A stretch of DNA of 64,000 bases from Pseudomonadota bacterium (GTDB lineage: Bacteria > Myxococcota_A > Polyangia > Polyangiales > Polyangiaceae). Of this stretch, positions 8,465 through 18,073 are shown one piece after another. Every line of letters starts with the position of its first letter. Within the stretch, counting starts at the first letter, position 1. The notes beneath the pieces are model-generated. The model had not been told where the DNA came from, did no database searches, and was given only the letters and a program-made list of their open reading frames with translations. The stretch spans positions 124,001 to 188,000 of the forward strand of contig JAEWRL010000144.1 of the NCBI GenBank assembly GCA_023398955.1. Reading direction: 5' to 3'. Made by a program: the position numbers and the translations under genes.

Positions 8465-9792
8465 GCCACTCCTCCTGCTCGCTGCAACGGCTGTTCTGGC
8501 TCGCCCTGGACGAGCCGTTCGATGACCTGCGTATAGTCTGATGAGGCGCTCGAACTCGGCGCGTACTCGAGGATCGTCTGGCCTTGGGCAGGCGCCTCTT
8601 TCACTCGAATCGTGTTGCGTACAGGCGCCAAGCACCGGGAGCCAAAGTGCTGGCGCATCGTGTCGAGCGCCTCGCGACAAACAAGCGCGCGCGAGTCAAA
8701 CATTGTCGGTAAGACACCCCACAAGCGGACGGGGTGGTTCAAGTGCCGATTGACCTGCTTGATCGTTCTCAACACCTGGCGCACGCCGATCAGCGAGAGA
8801 TAGTCGCAGGCAACGGGACAGAGGACGGCATCAGCGAAGACGAGCGCGTTCTGGCTCATCAATGACAAGCTCGGGGAGCAATCGACGATGACGTGGTCGT
8901 AGTCGTTCTTTGCCGCGGCGAGGCGCGTGGCGAGCACACGATCCCGCTGCTGACGTCCCGCGAGGTAAAGCTCCGCAGCCGCGAGGGTTTCGTTCGACGG
9001 GAGCACATCCAGCCCTGGTCGTGCTTGCAGAACTGCCTGATCGTAGCTCTGGCCGAGCACCAAGACGTGATAGAGCGTGCGCGTCGGCTTCAACCCGAAA
9101 GAGACGGCGACGTTCCCTTGACCATCCGTGTCGACGAGCAGCACGCGTCGTCCACGTGCGGCGAGCCCGTATGCCAATGTGACGGCCGTGGTCGTCTTTC
9201 CCGTGCCGCCCTTGTGATTGAAGATAGCGAGCGTCTTGGGCGCACCGGCCAGCTCTGCTTCGATCCTCCTCCACGCCACTGGTGCCTGACTATTGGCGGG
9301 TGTCGTCATGAGCGGGACGACCTGTGCAGGGGCGACGGTTCGCGGTGACGGCCGTGCAGGAGGCGGCTGCGTCGGCGCGGGAGCCTTTGTGGGGGCCAGG
9401 GCGGAGAAACCATCGGAGGGCTCCTCGGGGTCGGCCGGGAGCGAGCGCGACGCTTCGGCTGCTATCCCGTCGGCGAGGCTGCGATAGCGACTGGGCTCGA
9501 TCAACACGGCACGGCACGCACTGCTACACGCATACTGCCGCTTTCCTCGGAGGAATATTACCTGGGACACGAGCTCGACATGGAACTCACGTCCACAAGC
9601 CGTGCACTGCGCGGGCGGCGGGGCCTCTTGCCCAAGTAGGCTTTGCTCGAGGCATTTTCGTGAACAGAAATGCACCTTGTGGACGACGAACTCACCCCGT
9701 TCGCCTCGAACGGTGCGTTCCTCGACCTGGTAGCTTGACTGCGGCGCGAACTGCTGGCCGCACACGGAGCAGGAGGCTTGGACTAAATTCAT
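8461..9792 (-). CDS. ParA-family ATPase with N-terminal zinc-finger pair
   Basis: A 443-residue protein with two parts. Residues 1-100 hold two Cys knuckles (Cys8/11...Cys43/47 and Cys63/66...Cys89/93), each CxxC followed by CxxxC, resembling zinc fingers. After a Pro-rich linker comes a complete ParA/MinD ATPase: deviant Walker A KGGTGKTT (194-201), DTDGQGN and VIVDCSPSLSLMSQNA. ParA ATPases position DNA or protein cargo by dynamic binding to the nucleoid. The coupled RHH gene suggests a DNA-segregation or positioning role. It is distinct from the housekeeping parAB at 42058-43712. What the zinc module recognises is unknown. Confidence 0.85.
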   Translation of the reverse strand: MNLVQASCSVCGQQFAPQSSYQVEERTVRGERGEFVVHKVHFCSRKCLEQSLLGQEAPPPAQCTACGREFHVELVSQVIFLRGKRQYACSSACRAVLIEPSRYRSLADGIAAEASRSLPADPEEPSDGFSALAPTKAPAPTQPPPARPSPRTVAPAQVVPLMTTPANSQAPVAWRRIEAELAGAPKTLAIFNHKGGTGKTTTAVTLAYGLAARGRRVLLVDTDGQGNVAVSFGLKPTRTLYHVLVLGQSYDQAVLQARPGLDVLPSNETLAAAELYLAGRQQRDRVLATRLAAAKNDYDHVIVDCSPSLSLMSQNALVFADAVLCPVACDYLSLIGVRQVLRTIKQVNRHLNHPVRLWGVLPTMFDSRALVCREALDTMRQHFGSRCLAPVRNTIRVKEAPAQGQTILEYAPSSSASSDYTQVIERLVQGEPEQPLQRAGGVA

Positions 9793-9919
9793 GGCGCGTG
9801 GCTGCCTTTCGCCGAGACCTAGTTATCGAAGCGCGACGACTGCCTTGGCATACCGCTGCAGCAGGGGCCAAGTTTGTAGCCGTCGCGCGCCGACTCCGAG
9901 CAAAGGGCAGTCCGCCGCG

Positions 9920-11485
9920 TCAGTGGCGGAAGTGCCTGACGCCGGTGAATACCATGGTCATGCCAGCAGCGTCGGCGGCGGCGATCACCTCTTCGTCCTT
10001 CTTGCTCCCGCCCGGCTGGGCGATCGCGGTCACCCCCGCTTTCGCGGCGGCGACCAGTCCGTCGGGGAATGGAAAGAATGCGTCGCTGGCCAGAACGCTC
10101 CCGTTGGCGCGCGGGCCCGCCTTGGTACATGCAATCTCGACTGCGGTGACTCGGGCTGTCTGACCTCCGCCGATCCCGGTGGTCTCACAGAGGTGCCCCT
10201 CCTCCGCCGCCCTAGCCAAGACGATGGCATTGCTCTTGACATGCTTGCTGCAGCGCCAGGCGAAATCCAAGGCCCTCATTTCGGCGAGGGTTGGCTCACG
10301 GGTCGTAACGACATGGCCCCGCTGCACCTCGCCGGGAGCGGACGCATCGCGGGACTGAACCGCGAATCCGCCACCGATGCGCTTGTACTGAAGGGCTACG
10401 TGGGCGCTGTCGAGCCACCCTCCCAGTGAGAGTAGGCGAACCTGCGGCTTCTTTCGTAGTAGTTCGAGGCTCGCCTCGTCGAAGGACGGAGCGATGATAC
10501 ACTCGAGGAATGTCTCTGCGAGCAGGGAGGCGGTCTCCGCATCCACGGAGCGGTTGAGCGCTACGATCCCGCCGAACGCGCTCATCGCATCGGCCTCCCG
10601 AGCCGCGCGGTAGGCTGTGGCGAGCGTCGCGGCAGTCGCGACGCCGCAGGGGCTCGAATGCTTGACGACCACGGCGGCTGGCTCGTCGAACTCCCGAACT
10701 GCGTCGAGGGCCGCGTCGGCATCGACGAGATTGTTGAAGCTGAGCTCCTTCGCGCCGGTTCCGACACTCTCGGCGCGTGCCAGAGCACCCGGTGGGGCGC
10801 ATCGTTCTCTGTAGAACGCCCCGGACTGGTGAGGGTTTTCGCCATATCGCAGGCCGTAGGATTTCTCCAGGACGACTGTGTGGGTTCGAGGGTATCCGTC
10901 GGACTCTCCCTGGGAGCTCAACCATCCGCTGATCGCTGCGTCATAGGCCGCAGTATGGGAGAAAGCCTTGGCAGCGAGCCATTCACGAGTACTAGCTGTC
11001 AATTCGCCGTTCTGATTCAGCTCGGTCAGCACCCTCCTATAGTCGGATGGATCACAGACGACTCCGACCCGGCGGTGGTTTTTTGCTGCAGACCTCAGCA
11101 TGCTGGGGCCGCCAATGTCTATGTTTTCGATGAGGTCGTCAGCAGTGGCGTCGGGGTTCGCAAGCGTCTGCTCGAACGGATAGAGGTTGACGACGACTAG
11201 GTCGATCCAGCGCCCTCCGAGCCGTGCGAGGTCTCCATCGTCGACGCCTTCACGGCCCAGGATGCCGCCGTGGACTCGTGGATGAAGGGTCTTGACACGC
11301 CCACCCATGACCTCCGGCGACTCCGTGTACTGCTCGACGGCGCTGACCGGCACACCGGCGCTTCGCAAAGCCTTCAGTGTTCCTCCCGTGGACAGGATGG
11401 TGACGCCGCGTTCGACGAGCGCGTGGGCGAACTCGGCGAGATGGGACTTATCGGAGACACTGAGTAGCGCACAGCGGATGGTCAT
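9920..11485 (-). CDS. purH: Bifunctional AICAR transformylase/IMP cyclohydrolase
   Basis: A 521-residue PurH, the usual length, which carries out the last two steps of IMP synthesis in the cytoplasm: formylation of AICAR with 10-formyl-THF, then ring closure to IMP. The IMP-cyclohydrolase domain begins MTIRCALLSVSDKSHLAEFA and contains STGGT and VKTLHPRVHGGIL. The transformylase domain has YGENPHQSGAFY and the catalytic KHSSPCG motif. It runs in the same direction as argB and the pseudouridine synthase, 120 bases downstream of the latter. Confidence 0.97.
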   Translation of the reverse strand: MTIRCALLSVSDKSHLAEFAHALVERGVTILSTGGTLKALRSAGVPVSAVEQYTESPEVMGGRVKTLHPRVHGGILGREGVDDGDLARLGGRWIDLVVVNLYPFEQTLANPDATADDLIENIDIGGPSMLRSAAKNHRRVGVVCDPSDYRRVLTELNQNGELTASTREWLAAKAFSHTAAYDAAISGWLSSQGESDGYPRTHTVVLEKSYGLRYGENPHQSGAFYRERCAPPGALARAESVGTGAKELSFNNLVDADAALDAVREFDEPAAVVVKHSSPCGVATAATLATAYRAAREADAMSAFGGIVALNRSVDAETASLLAETFLECIIAPSFDEASLELLRKKPQVRLLSLGGWLDSAHVALQYKRIGGGFAVQSRDASAPGEVQRGHVVTTREPTLAEMRALDFAWRCSKHVKSNAIVLARAAEEGHLCETTGIGGGQTARVTAVEIACTKAGPRANGSVLASDAFFPFPDGLVAAAKAGVTAIAQPGGSKKDEEVIAAADAAGMTMVFTGVRHFRH

Positions 11486-11604
11486 GGTGGCGTCGGCTAT
11501 CGCCGTGAACTGCTCACGTCAACAGTTATCCTGCGAGGCCGGACGGTACGTCAAGAAGGAGACCGCACGACGGTGGCACAGCCGGGTGCTGGCTTGACGG
11601 CTGT

Positions 11605-12654
11605 CTATGCCGAGGAATCAGCAGGTTCCAATGCGTACCCCGCTCGGCTTTCCCAGAACTCGCGGAGGTCTGCCGGCAAGGGTGCCTCAAGGGTCAAGCA
11701 CGAGCCCGTCAGTGGATGGCGCAACTCGTAGCGGTACGCATGGAGGGCGTGGCGGGGCAACTCGAGGGCCAGCGCGTCCTCATCGGTGAGCAGGCCATCG
11801 GCCGCACGCGCCAGCATTCGGTCGTCTGGGCCGTAGAGCTTGTCGCCGACGATCGGGCAGCCTGCCGCCGCCAGGTGCACGCGAATCTGGTGCTGCCGTC
11901 CAGTATGCAGCTCGCATTGGACGAGGGCGTATCCCTCGGCGCGTTCGAGGACGGCGACGCTCGTGTGCGCTTCGAGGCCCGCTCCGTGTCTGGCCACTCG
12001 CATCTTGACGCGCAGCGGGTTCTCGCAATCCGGCTCCAGAGGCATGCGATAGTCACCTGGGTCGGGGACGCCCCAGGTGATTGCAAGATAGGTTTTTGCC
12101 ATGCTCGATGCCGCGCGTGCCCCAAGCACGGTGCGATCCTCGAGAAGGCGTTTGAACTGACGATCTGCTTCCGGTGTGCGAGCGACGAGCAGGACACCGC
12201 TAGTTTCCCTGTCCAGACGATGAATCAAGGAGAGGAACTGGTGCGGGTAAGCGGTCTCGAGCTGCCGCAGCGCGGTGCTCTGACAGTACCGCGCCGTTGG
12301 GTGGACCGCCATGAGTGGTGGTTTGTCCACGGCGAGGAGATAGGGATCCTCATAGAGGACAGGGATATGCACGAGGGTACGGTCCTCGGCGAGGGGCGGG
12401 CGCCAAAGAGCGACGTGGGACTCCGCCCGGACACGCTCGCTTGGCTTCAGGCGCCGGCCTTCGAGGCTGTACCCGCTATTTTCCACAATCAGGCGGGCGC
12501 GCGTCCTGCTCGTGTTGCGTAGACGCGATTGGATGAAGACGTCCACTCGCTGCCCGGCGCACTCAGGCGGAACTCGAAAGACGCGCAGGATCGCGTCCGG
12601 CGCTACACCCGTGGGCCGTTCGACGAATACTGGGGCCTCGACCCGCTCGTTCAC
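11605..12654 (-). CDS. RluA/RluD-type RNA pseudouridine synthase
   Basis: A 349-residue protein. An S4-like RNA-binding segment (about 20-75, QRVDVFIQSRL and following) precedes the catalytic domain, which has the family signature HRLDRETSG with the catalytic Asp, and HTGRQHQIRVHLAAAG. It isomerises specific uridines in structured RNA, most likely rRNA; the exact site cannot be told. I chose the GTG at 12654, which overlaps the argB stop as GTGA and makes the two genes translationally coupled. The longer open frame to 12786 is inside argB. Confidence 0.9.
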   Translation of the reverse strand: MNERVEAPVFVERPTGVAPDAILRVFRVPPECAGQRVDVFIQSRLRNTSRTRARLIVENSGYSLEGRRLKPSERVRAESHVALWRPPLAEDRTLVHIPVLYEDPYLLAVDKPPLMAVHPTARYCQSTALRQLETAYPHQFLSLIHRLDRETSGVLLVARTPEADRQFKRLLEDRTVLGARAASSMAKTYLAITWGVPDPGDYRMPLEPDCENPLRVKMRVARHGAGLEAHTSVAVLERAEGYALVQCELHTGRQHQIRVHLAAAGCPIVGDKLYGPDDRMLARAADGLLTDEDALALELPRHALHAYRYELRHPLTGSCLTLEAPLPADLREFWESRAGYALEPADSSA

Positions 12655-13544
12655 GGCTCTCTGACGCGTCGTATCTCGGTTCCCACGCCAGAGTCGGTGA
12701 AGATCTCCAGCAGCAGCGCGTGCCGGCGCCGGCCGTCCACGATGTGGACCTTCTCGACGCCGTTGTCCACGGCATCCACCGCGCACTGTACCTTGGGGAT
12801 CATGCCGCCTTTGATGTCTCCGCTCGAGATCATCCGCTCCACGTCGCGCGCTCTGAGGGACGGAACTAGCTCCCCCGTTTGGTCCTTGACCCCCTCCACG
12901 TCGGTCATGAGCATGAGCTTTGCCGCGCCCAGGGATTTCGCGATCCAGCCGGCGGCGGTGTCCGCGTTCACGTTCAGGGCACGACCGGAGTCATCGACCG
13001 CAATCGGTGACACCACTGGTATGAAGTCATTGGCGATCAGCTGCTGAATGACGGTAGCGTTGACCTCACGAATCTCACCAACTCTTCCGAGGTCGACCTG
13101 AATGGAGTTGCCCGCCTCGTCCATCGCGGTGACGTTCTCCTTGGGTCGTGCGCGGATGAAGCGGTCGTCCTTGCCACTGAGGCCGACAGCGCGGCCGCCG
13201 TGCATACAGATCATGCTGACGATGCTGGAGTTGAGGCTACCGGCCAACACCATCTCCACCACGTCCATGGTATCGTCGTCCGTGATGCGCAGGCCGGCGC
13301 TGAAGGTCGACGCGATGCCCATTCGCTGCAGGGTCGCGTTGATCTGGGGCCCTCCGCCGTGCACGACGACCATGTTGATCCCAACGTATCGAAGCAGGCA
13401 GACGTCTCGCGCGAAGCTCTCTTTCAGGTCTTCGTCGATCATTGCGTGCCCGCCGTACTTCACGACGAACGTCCTGCGGTGAAAGCGACGGATGTACGGG
13501 AGCGCTTCGTGAAGGATGGCTGCTTTTTCGACGAGCTCGTCCAT
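12651..13544 (-). CDS. argB: Acetylglutamate kinase
   Basis: A 297-residue ArgB that phosphorylates N-acetyl-L-glutamate in the second step of arginine synthesis. Diagnostic segments are VVKYGGHAM, VVVHGGGPQIN (substrate and ATP glycine loops), NVNADTAAG and the C-terminal IFTDSGVGTEI. A leading helix of about 20 residues (MDELVEKAAILHEALPYIRR) resembles the N-terminal helix of arginine-sensitive hexameric ArgB proteins, so feedback inhibition by arginine is likely by family knowledge. It is upstream of and coupled to the pseudouridine synthase gene. The divergent neighbour starts 200 bases away. Confidence 0.96.
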   Translation of the reverse strand: MDELVEKAAILHEALPYIRRFHRRTFVVKYGGHAMIDEDLKESFARDVCLLRYVGINMVVVHGGGPQINATLQRMGIASTFSAGLRITDDDTMDVVEMVLAGSLNSSIVSMICMHGGRAVGLSGKDDRFIRARPKENVTAMDEAGNSIQVDLGRVGEIREVNATVIQQLIANDFIPVVSPIAVDDSGRALNVNADTAAGWIAKSLGAAKLMLMTDVEGVKDQTGELVPSLRARDVERMISSGDIKGGMIPKVQCAVDAVDNGVEKVHIVDGRRRHALLLEIFTDSGVGTEIRRVREP

Positions 13545-13744
13545 GGCGGCGGGAGCCTACTCGGTGCGCGACGGATGGCCAGCGGGGCTCGGAGAGTTGC
13601 GACTCTCCGCATGGGCCAGGGCCGTGATCTCGTGAAGTGTCCGGGTGGCCGGTGTTGCTGTTGTTCGGCTGGCGATCTAGATTCTTCCCGCGGAGGGGGC
13701 AGAGCCTGATCCATTGGGCGAGGCATGTGGTAGACGGCTCGTCG

Positions 13745-15187
13745 ATGGAAATTCTCATGGTTGCGGCGGAGCTGTCCCCGCACGCTCGTGCCACGTCAGC
13801 AGCAGACGCGGTCGGGGCACTCTCGAAGTCGCTTCGCCAGCTGGGTCACGAGGTGACTCTAGCCATGCCGCGGTATCCCGCGCTCGAGGAAGGGGCGTGC
13901 CAGCTGGCACGGCGGCTCAGTGCGCTCCCATTGCGAACCGGTGGCGAGGTGACCGTCTTCGACGGGCAGTTGCCCTCCGGGGTCAAGCTCGTCGCTTTCG
14001 ACGCCCCTGTCCTGTACGACAGGCCCGGCGTCTTCGCGGACGAGCACGGTCGCCCTCATCCTGACAACGCAAAGCGCTTCGGTTTGCTCGCTCAGGCAGC
14101 TGCGGCCCTGATCCGCCAACGCGCACAGCAGGGCCACGCGTTCGATTTGGTCCATCTACATGATTGGCCCTCGGCGATGGTGCCACTGCTCGCGCGGCTC
14201 GAGCCGGGGCCGGATCTGCCCATGGTTCTCACTGTTCACGATGGTGGTGAAACCGGGCAGTTCCCTGCGGACGACCTCGGCGCGTTCGGCCTGACGGAGG
14301 AGGTGGCGCGCGATGAGGGCCTGCTGACGAATGGTGTTTTCTCGGCGCTGGAGGCAGGCATCGCGCGTGCGGATGTCGTGACCGCCGATTCGCCCAGCTA
14401 TGCGGCAGAGCTCACCGGAGGCGGGATCTCGGAGGGTGTGGCTCGCGCGGTGCGAGCCGCGAACAAGTCCATCGTGGGAATCCTCAACGGAGTAGACTAC
14501 TCGGTCTACAATCCTGCGACGGATCCGCTCATCGACAGTCGCTACGATGCGGAGGAGACAGGTGGCAAGAGACGCTCGAAAGCGACACTACTTCGTGATC
14601 TAGGGCTGGAGCTGGAGCTCGACGTACCGCTGGTGGCGCTGCTCGATGACCGTGCGTCCGAGGAGTCTGCTTCGTTGGTTGCCAGCGCGCTGGTAAGCTT
14701 GAGCAAGCTGAGTGCTGCCTGGGTGATCGCTGGGGTGCAAGGGACACCGGCGCTTTGCCAGAAGGTCAGAATGGTGCAGAAGCGCCACCCGTCCGTGCGT
14801 TATGTCGACGAGGAAGGTGGGGAGGCTTTCATGCACCGATTGCTCGCTGCGGCGGATTTGGCGGTGGTGCCGTCCCCGGTCGTACCGAACGGTCTCACTG
14901 CGATGACTGCGCAGCGGTATGGGGCAGTCCCCATCGTCTACGCCGTCGGTGCGCATCGTGATTGCGTGGTCGACTGTGACGCGGCGCTGACCACCGGTAC
15001 GGGGTTTCTCTACGACGAGCCGACACCGCGGTCGTTCGTCGCAACAATCGCCCGAGCGGTGGCCGCGTACTCGTCCCGAGATTTCGCGTCCCTCCGCCGG
15101 AGGGTCATGCGGCTGGATCTCGGTTGCGAGAGGGCGGCGCGGCGCTATGCGCAGCTTTACAGGCAAGCGGTCGGTGCGCGCGCTTGA
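13745..15187 (+). CDS. Glycogen-synthase-like protein, probably inactive
   Basis: A 480-residue protein with the length and layout of bacterial GlgA (GT5): MEILMVAAELSPHA at the start, VHLHDWPSAMVPL, ILNGVDYSVYNPATDPLIDS and a C-terminal TAMTAQRYGAVPIVYA segment. The catalytic motifs are altered. The N-terminal K-T/V-GGL motif that binds ADP-glucose reads RATSA, the Arg-x4-Lys pair is DRASEE, and the EPCGL motif with the conserved Glu reads VPNGL near residue 380. It therefore looks like a pseudo-glycosyltransferase, perhaps a sugar or glycogen sensor. ATG 13745 is chosen because homology begins exactly there, although the frame is open from 13637. argB is divergent. Confidence 0.8.
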   Translation: MEILMVAAELSPHARATSAADAVGALSKSLRQLGHEVTLAMPRYPALEEGACQLARRLSALPLRTGGEVTVFDGQLPSGVKLVAFDAPVLYDRPGVFADEHGRPHPDNAKRFGLLAQAAAALIRQRAQQGHAFDLVHLHDWPSAMVPLLARLEPGPDLPMVLTVHDGGETGQFPADDLGAFGLTEEVARDEGLLTNGVFSALEAGIARADVVTADSPSYAAELTGGGISEGVARAVRAANKSIVGILNGVDYSVYNPATDPLIDSRYDAEETGGKRRSKATLLRDLGLELELDVPLVALLDDRASEESASLVASALVSLSKLSAAWVIAGVQGTPALCQKVRMVQKRHPSVRYVDEEGGEAFMHRLLAAADLAVVPSPVVPNGLTAMTAQRYGAVPIVYAVGAHRDCVVDCDAALTTGTGFLYDEPTPRSFVATIARAVAAYSSRDFASLRRRVMRLDLGCERAARRYAQLYRQAVGARA

Positions 15188-15227
15188 GGGTTCCTGCCGC
15201 AGAGCGAAAACCACCTTTGGTGTTGCG

Positions 15228-16076
15228 TCAGCGGCTGCTACCGTCGACCAGCGTCAAGTATGCCCGTTCGAGACACAGACATCGCAGGAGGATGGAGACG
15301 ACGAGCATGCTTTGCGCTGTAAGCAAGTAGGCGAAGGTGCGCCCGGCGCCCGGCGCCGCCAGGTCGAACCAGATGGGACCATATGCTGCAAAGAGTCCCA
15401 CGATAACGAGTGAGCTCTGCAAGGCGAGATGCCAGGCGAGCAGCGGCCAGCCCAGCGCGCACATTACCCGACACGCGCGGCCAAGGGCATCAACGGCGGA
15501 CGCGCCTCGGAGCACCGCGTCCGCGATGGCCAGATCGCGCAGGGGCGGGGTGAGCGCCATTGGGGCGAGTGCGATCGCTAGCACTGCGACGCACGCTGCG
15601 GTGCGCCCCGGCGCGCCCGGGCTGCACGTGGCTTCCGCGAGCAGCGCTCCCCCGAGAAGACACGAGGCGCGAACCAGCCATGCCAGACCAGAGATTCCCA
15701 AGGCTGCGGGGTAGGATCTCACGGCGATCAGCAGTCGGGAGCGGACCCCTGCCGGATGGGCACCGCCGCCAAACCCAAACCACGCTGTCAGGGCGAAGGG
15801 GGAGACAAACGCCAGACCGAGCGCCAAGCCAGCCGTGGTGCAGAGGGCCGCGGCGATGGCTGGGCGAGCGACTCGTAGGAGCTCCAGGAGCAACATTCCT
15901 CCCGGTTCGAACAAGCGCTCGTCTCCGTCCGGATATCCTGCAAGCCCTGAGCCTCTGACTACCTGAAGCGTTGGCAGCGCGAGGGCCCAGACCGCCACGA
16001 ACGCCAACGCCATGAGAACGAAGAGCAGCCTCCGGCGTTCCCAGAGGCGAACCACTTCGCGCGGCAACCCTGTCAT
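15228..16076 (-). CDS. Polytopic membrane protein of unknown function
   Basis: A 282-residue protein with five or six hydrophobic segments (for example LLFVLMALAFVAVWALALP, AALCTTAGLALGLAFVSPFA, AACVAVLAIALAPMALTP) and an Arg-rich N-terminus (LWERRRL) that should stay in the cytoplasm. I recognise no family motif. Its ATG overlaps the stop of the M1 peptidase gene as ATGA, so it is translated as the last gene of the five-gene operon running from 22603. The open frame continues upstream to 16406, but that part lies within the peptidase gene. Confidence 0.75.
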   Translation of the reverse strand: MTGLPREVVRLWERRRLLFVLMALAFVAVWALALPTLQVVRGSGLAGYPDGDERLFEPGGMLLLELLRVARPAIAAALCTTAGLALGLAFVSPFALTAWFGFGGGAHPAGVRSRLLIAVRSYPAALGISGLAWLVRASCLLGGALLAEATCSPGAPGRTAACVAVLAIALAPMALTPPLRDLAIADAVLRGASAVDALGRACRVMCALGWPLLAWHLALQSSLVIVGLFAAYGPIWFDLAAPGAGRTFAYLLTAQSMLVVSILLRCLCLERAYLTLVDGSSR

Positions 16077-18073
16077 AGCGTCGCCCCCAGGGTCATCAGC
16101 TGAGCGAGCAGGCTCAACTGGGCTTGGAGGCGGATGAAGCTTGGGGGTGCAGCTGCCATGGCGTTGTTCAGCAGCGCCCGGTCGAGCAGCAGCCGGTGCT
16201 CGGGATCGAGCACGACGCTCGCGATCGGGCTCGAGCCCCGGTGCACCACCCACTGCGTCTCCTTGCTCCCGTCCAGGGTTCGGGCATGGCACTGTCCGTC
16301 CTGGTCTTTCAGTAGGATCTCGACCGGAAGCTCCAGCGCGCCGTTGCGGCGGATCAGGATCCGACTCTCGACCGAACCGCTCGGATCTCGAGTGCTGGCA
16401 TCCCACCCTGCGACCTCGAAATCCAGATCTGCCCCTTCGAGCAGCGCACGTCGCAGGGCGAGAGCTGCTTCGGAGCCGACCTCCTGCCGTACGGAGCGCA
16501 GTAGGTTTTCCGGAGTCGCGTGGCGGAATCTGTTGTCGGTCGCGTAGGCAGCGAGGGCCGCCTGAACTCGCGCCCGTCCGTAGACCCTCGCCAGTGTCTC
16601 GAGTGCCACAGCGGGACGCGCATATGCCAAAGCACCGAGCTCCGCGAAGCCATCGAAGGCTACCGCTGGTTGAGACGACGGTTCGATGGGAGCAGAGGCG
16701 GCAACTGAGCGGAGCTCAGCGAGGCGGGAGACGCGTAGGGCGGCGACGGAAATGCTGCTGCCGGGCCCGTAGATGCCCTCCAGGGCTCGCATCTCGGCGT
16801 AGGTGGCGAGTCCCTCGTCGAGGAAAGGCCAGCGTCGCTCGTCCGATGCCACGAGTCCATAGAACCATTGGTGAGCCAGCTCGTGAATGGTGACCGTCTC
16901 GATGGACCGGATCCCGAGACCAGGAAGCACCCAGTGACCACCGGTGGTGATGAGGGTTGGGTACTCCATACCACCCGCCGGAGCCGCCTTCGAGGGTGGG
17001 TGCACCACGCGCAAGTTCGCGTAAGGGTAGGGGCCGTAGAGGTGCTCGAAATGCGGGAGGGCGTTCCGAATAGCGTGCTTGGTGGCGGCACGGGCGTAGC
17101 CATGCCCTGGCGGCGCGTACAGCGTCACCTGCACCCCGGCGGTGGCGAACGTCTCCGTCTCGAAGTGCGGCCATGCCGCCCAAGCGAAATCGTGGACTCT
17201 CCTTTCCTGAAACTCCTCGATGCGCCGCTTTCCCCGCTGAGTAGTCTGCAGCCGCCGCCCCGTCGCAGCGACCACGTACTCGGCGGGAACATCGAGTATC
17301 ACGCGATAGGTCGCGAAGTCGGCGTAGAACTCTGCCTGGGAGTCGAACGCGAAATGCGCCCAGGTGCCGTCGGGCTCGAGACGAGCTAGTTTTGGATACC
17401 ACTGCGCCACCATGAAGAAGTCGTCTACGAAGCCGGTTCGCTCCACCAGCCGGGGCAGCGTGGCTTTGAATCCCATCTCGAGGTGGACAGTGCTGCCGGG
17501 CGGCACGGCGTGCGGCAGTGGCACGACGATGTCGGTGGCATCCAGAGGATCACCTGGGCTGTGGGAAGCGGCCCCGGACCAAAGCTCGCCCCCGCCGAGC
17601 TCGCGTGCCCTGAGGTAAAGCACTTCGATCGAACCGCGTTCACCGAGGGAGGGTGCACTTCGGTGGGCAGCGGGCGCCGAGCGCATGAATCGGGTCTCCT
17701 CGCTGCTGAAGGCGTTGAGGTACAGGTGGAACCACAGCTCCGACTGTGGACGACTGGACGTATTGGTCCATCGGATGGTGCCGGCGGCGGTGATGGAACG
17801 TCGTTCAGCATCGAGCGTGGCTTTTAGCTCGTATCTTGCCGTCGGCTCGCTCCCGCGGTGCGTGGAGGTGCTCGCTACGAGGTCATGCGCGGCCCCCGCT
17901 GTCGCGCCAGTGGTCGGCGACGAGGGAACGGTCCATAGCGATAGCCAGCGAGCAGCGGCTTCGCGCTGCACGGCGAAAGCGGCAAGCAGGATAACGGCAC
18001 TCGCCAGGCAGTGCAACGCGCAGGGTTTGGCGCGGCGGTGGCACGCCTGGTACGCGGCGTGAGCCTTCCGCAT
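16073..18073 (-). CDS. M1-family (aminopeptidase N-like) zinc metallopeptidase
   Basis: A 666-residue protein with an N-terminal hydrophobic segment (residues 18-40, CALHCLASAVILLAAFAVQ) that acts as an export signal or anchor. An N-terminal beta domain is followed by the gluzincin catalytic domain. The zinc motif HELAHQW (about 396-402) is followed by EGLATYAE, whose Glu is the third ligand, and the GGMEYP motif replaces the GAMEN exopeptidase loop. It probably trims peptides in the periplasm or at the cell surface. The start ATG directly follows the stop of the winged-helix protein gene, and the stop overlaps the membrane-protein start. The C-terminal 150 residues are less conserved. Confidence 0.88.
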   Translation of the reverse strand: MRKAHAAYQACHRRAKPCALHCLASAVILLAAFAVQREAAARWLSLWTVPSSPTTGATAGAAHDLVASTSTHRGSEPTARYELKATLDAERRSITAAGTIRWTNTSSRPQSELWFHLYLNAFSSEETRFMRSAPAAHRSAPSLGERGSIEVLYLRARELGGGELWSGAASHSPGDPLDATDIVVPLPHAVPPGSTVHLEMGFKATLPRLVERTGFVDDFFMVAQWYPKLARLEPDGTWAHFAFDSQAEFYADFATYRVILDVPAEYVVAATGRRLQTTQRGKRRIEEFQERRVHDFAWAAWPHFETETFATAGVQVTLYAPPGHGYARAATKHAIRNALPHFEHLYGPYPYANLRVVHPPSKAAPAGGMEYPTLITTGGHWVLPGLGIRSIETVTIHELAHQWFYGLVASDERRWPFLDEGLATYAEMRALEGIYGPGSSISVAALRVSRLAELRSVAASAPIEPSSQPAVAFDGFAELGALAYARPAVALETLARVYGRARVQAALAAYATDNRFRHATPENLLRSVRQEVGSEAALALRRALLEGADLDFEVAGWDASTRDPSGSVESRILIRRNGALELPVEILLKDQDGQCHARTLDGSKETQWVVHRGSSPIASVVLDPEHRLLLDRALLNNAMAAAPPSFIRLQAQLSLLAQLMTLGATL

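Noticed and set aside
10296..10925. 209-residue frame within purH
   Set aside because: Same strand but another frame of a clear purH gene; composition is typical of high-GC shadow frames.
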